From: Patescibacteria group bacterium
GTDB lineage: Bacteria > Patescibacteriota > Minisyncoccia > Phycocordibacterales > UBA12088
Assembly: GCA_015491245.1 (NCBI GenBank)
Contig: WFWH01000021.1
Location: 1-45,651 of the forward strand
Length of the DNA stretch: 45,651 bases
Direction: 5' to 3'
Part shown: piece after piece, positions 45,007-45,651 of the stretch
Layout: the number at the start of each line of letters is the position of its first letter
Numbering within the stretch: the stretch's first letter is position 1
The notes under the pieces: generated by a model
Database searches by the model: none
What the model was told of the DNA's origin: nothing
The model's input: only the letters and a program-made list of their open reading frames with translations
Made by a program: the position numbers and the translations under genes

Positions 45007-45651
45007 ATGGAAGAACTTACCCCGCGGGTATTCCGCGAAAGGACCGGAATAGATCTAGGCACAACGATTGACCTTGCCCGTATAGATAGAATAGTGGCGC
45101 CACGCGCACTCACAAAGGTCGAGGTAATGCTTCGTATGAGCAGGCAATACCTTCGCAGAATGCTAGATGGCGTAACGCTGGAAGGCGCCAATGCGCACCC
45201 CTATAGGGGATTGCAATTTTCGGTAGAGACAGTGGGGGGAGGTGGCCTTAAAAGGGCGCAGACGTTTGTGGAGGAGCAAAAACTGCTCTCGCTCGTTCGC
45301 GCTTTCGGCACCCTCTCCAGCGAATTTTGCGGAGAGAGCGGCTTTGCCGCACTGGCGCCCTATATTCTGCTGGGAAGAGATGGAGCGGGGCGTTTCTGTC
45401 TTGCCCACTATCTTCCACCCATCGTGGAAGAGCACCACACCGCGGGGCGCGTGCTCTTGGACGGGACTCATCGTGCGTCGTTGGTTGTCGCGGTGGGGAA
45501 CGGGATGACGGCGCTCGTAATAAAAAACGTCACCGTTCCATTTCCCGTCACCCCAGTTGCAGCCGATGAGGTTCGACTGGTCGCCACAAAACCAACAAAA
45601 AGAGCAGAGCGTTTTAAGAACTTAAATCCCTGTTTTTTCCGTGACCTCAAA
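45007..45651 (+). CDS. Hypothetical protein, 3'-partial (weak ParB/Srx-like LLDGTHRASL motif)
   Basis: 215 codons open to the window end, absent from the ORF track because no stop is reached; SD AAGGAG upstream; MEELTPRVFRERTGIDLGTTIDLARIDRIVAPRALTKVEVMLRM... Confidence 0.65.
   Translation, partial: MEELTPRVFRERTGIDLGTTIDLARIDRIVAPRALTKVEVMLRMSRQYLRRMLDGVTLEGANAHPYRGLQFSVETVGGGGLKRAQTFVEEQKLLSLVRAFGTLSSEFCGESGFAALAPYILLGRDGAGRFCLAHYLPPIVEEHHTAGRVLLDGTHRASLVVAVGNGMTALVIKNVTVPFPVTPVAADEVRLVATKPTKRAERFKNLNPCFFRDLK

Overview
This 45.7-kb, GC-rich, gene-dense window looks like a chromosomal segment of a Patescibacteria/CPR (Parcubacteria-like) bacterium; that lineage call is an inference. Housekeeping genes include mraY-ftsW-murG, dnaB, recR, glmS, rplU, rpmA, rplI, cysS, truB and rmuC. 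Genes for a linear glucan to glucose-6-P to oxidative pentose-phosphate route (GH15, ROK kinase, pgi, zwf, pgl, gnd) are nearly all co-directional. A complete type V-A CRISPR-Cas locus (cas12a-cas4-cas1-cas2 plus an 18-repeat/17-spacer array, all minus strand, about 12.2-19.7 kb) sits between zwf and gnd. Points that deserve follow-up: (i) a Cas4 with no cysteines, so no Fe-S cluster ligands; (ii) a Cas12a with a CPxC...CPxC zinc-ribbon-like pair around the Nuc region and a changed PAM-lysine motif; (iii) spacer 13 matching the array's own leader-proximal sequence at 21/26 positions, 15 nt contiguous; (iv) a diverged, inverted repeat-like element between cas2 and the array; (v) good sigma70-like promoters for cas12a and, separately, for cas4-cas1-cas2, each with a perfect 12-13 bp inverted repeat at the predicted transcription start; (vi) a well-formed transcription unit for an orphan 96-aa secreted-like protein at the trailer end of the array. 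All calls come from reading the sequence and remembered family motifs; no searches or computations were run.
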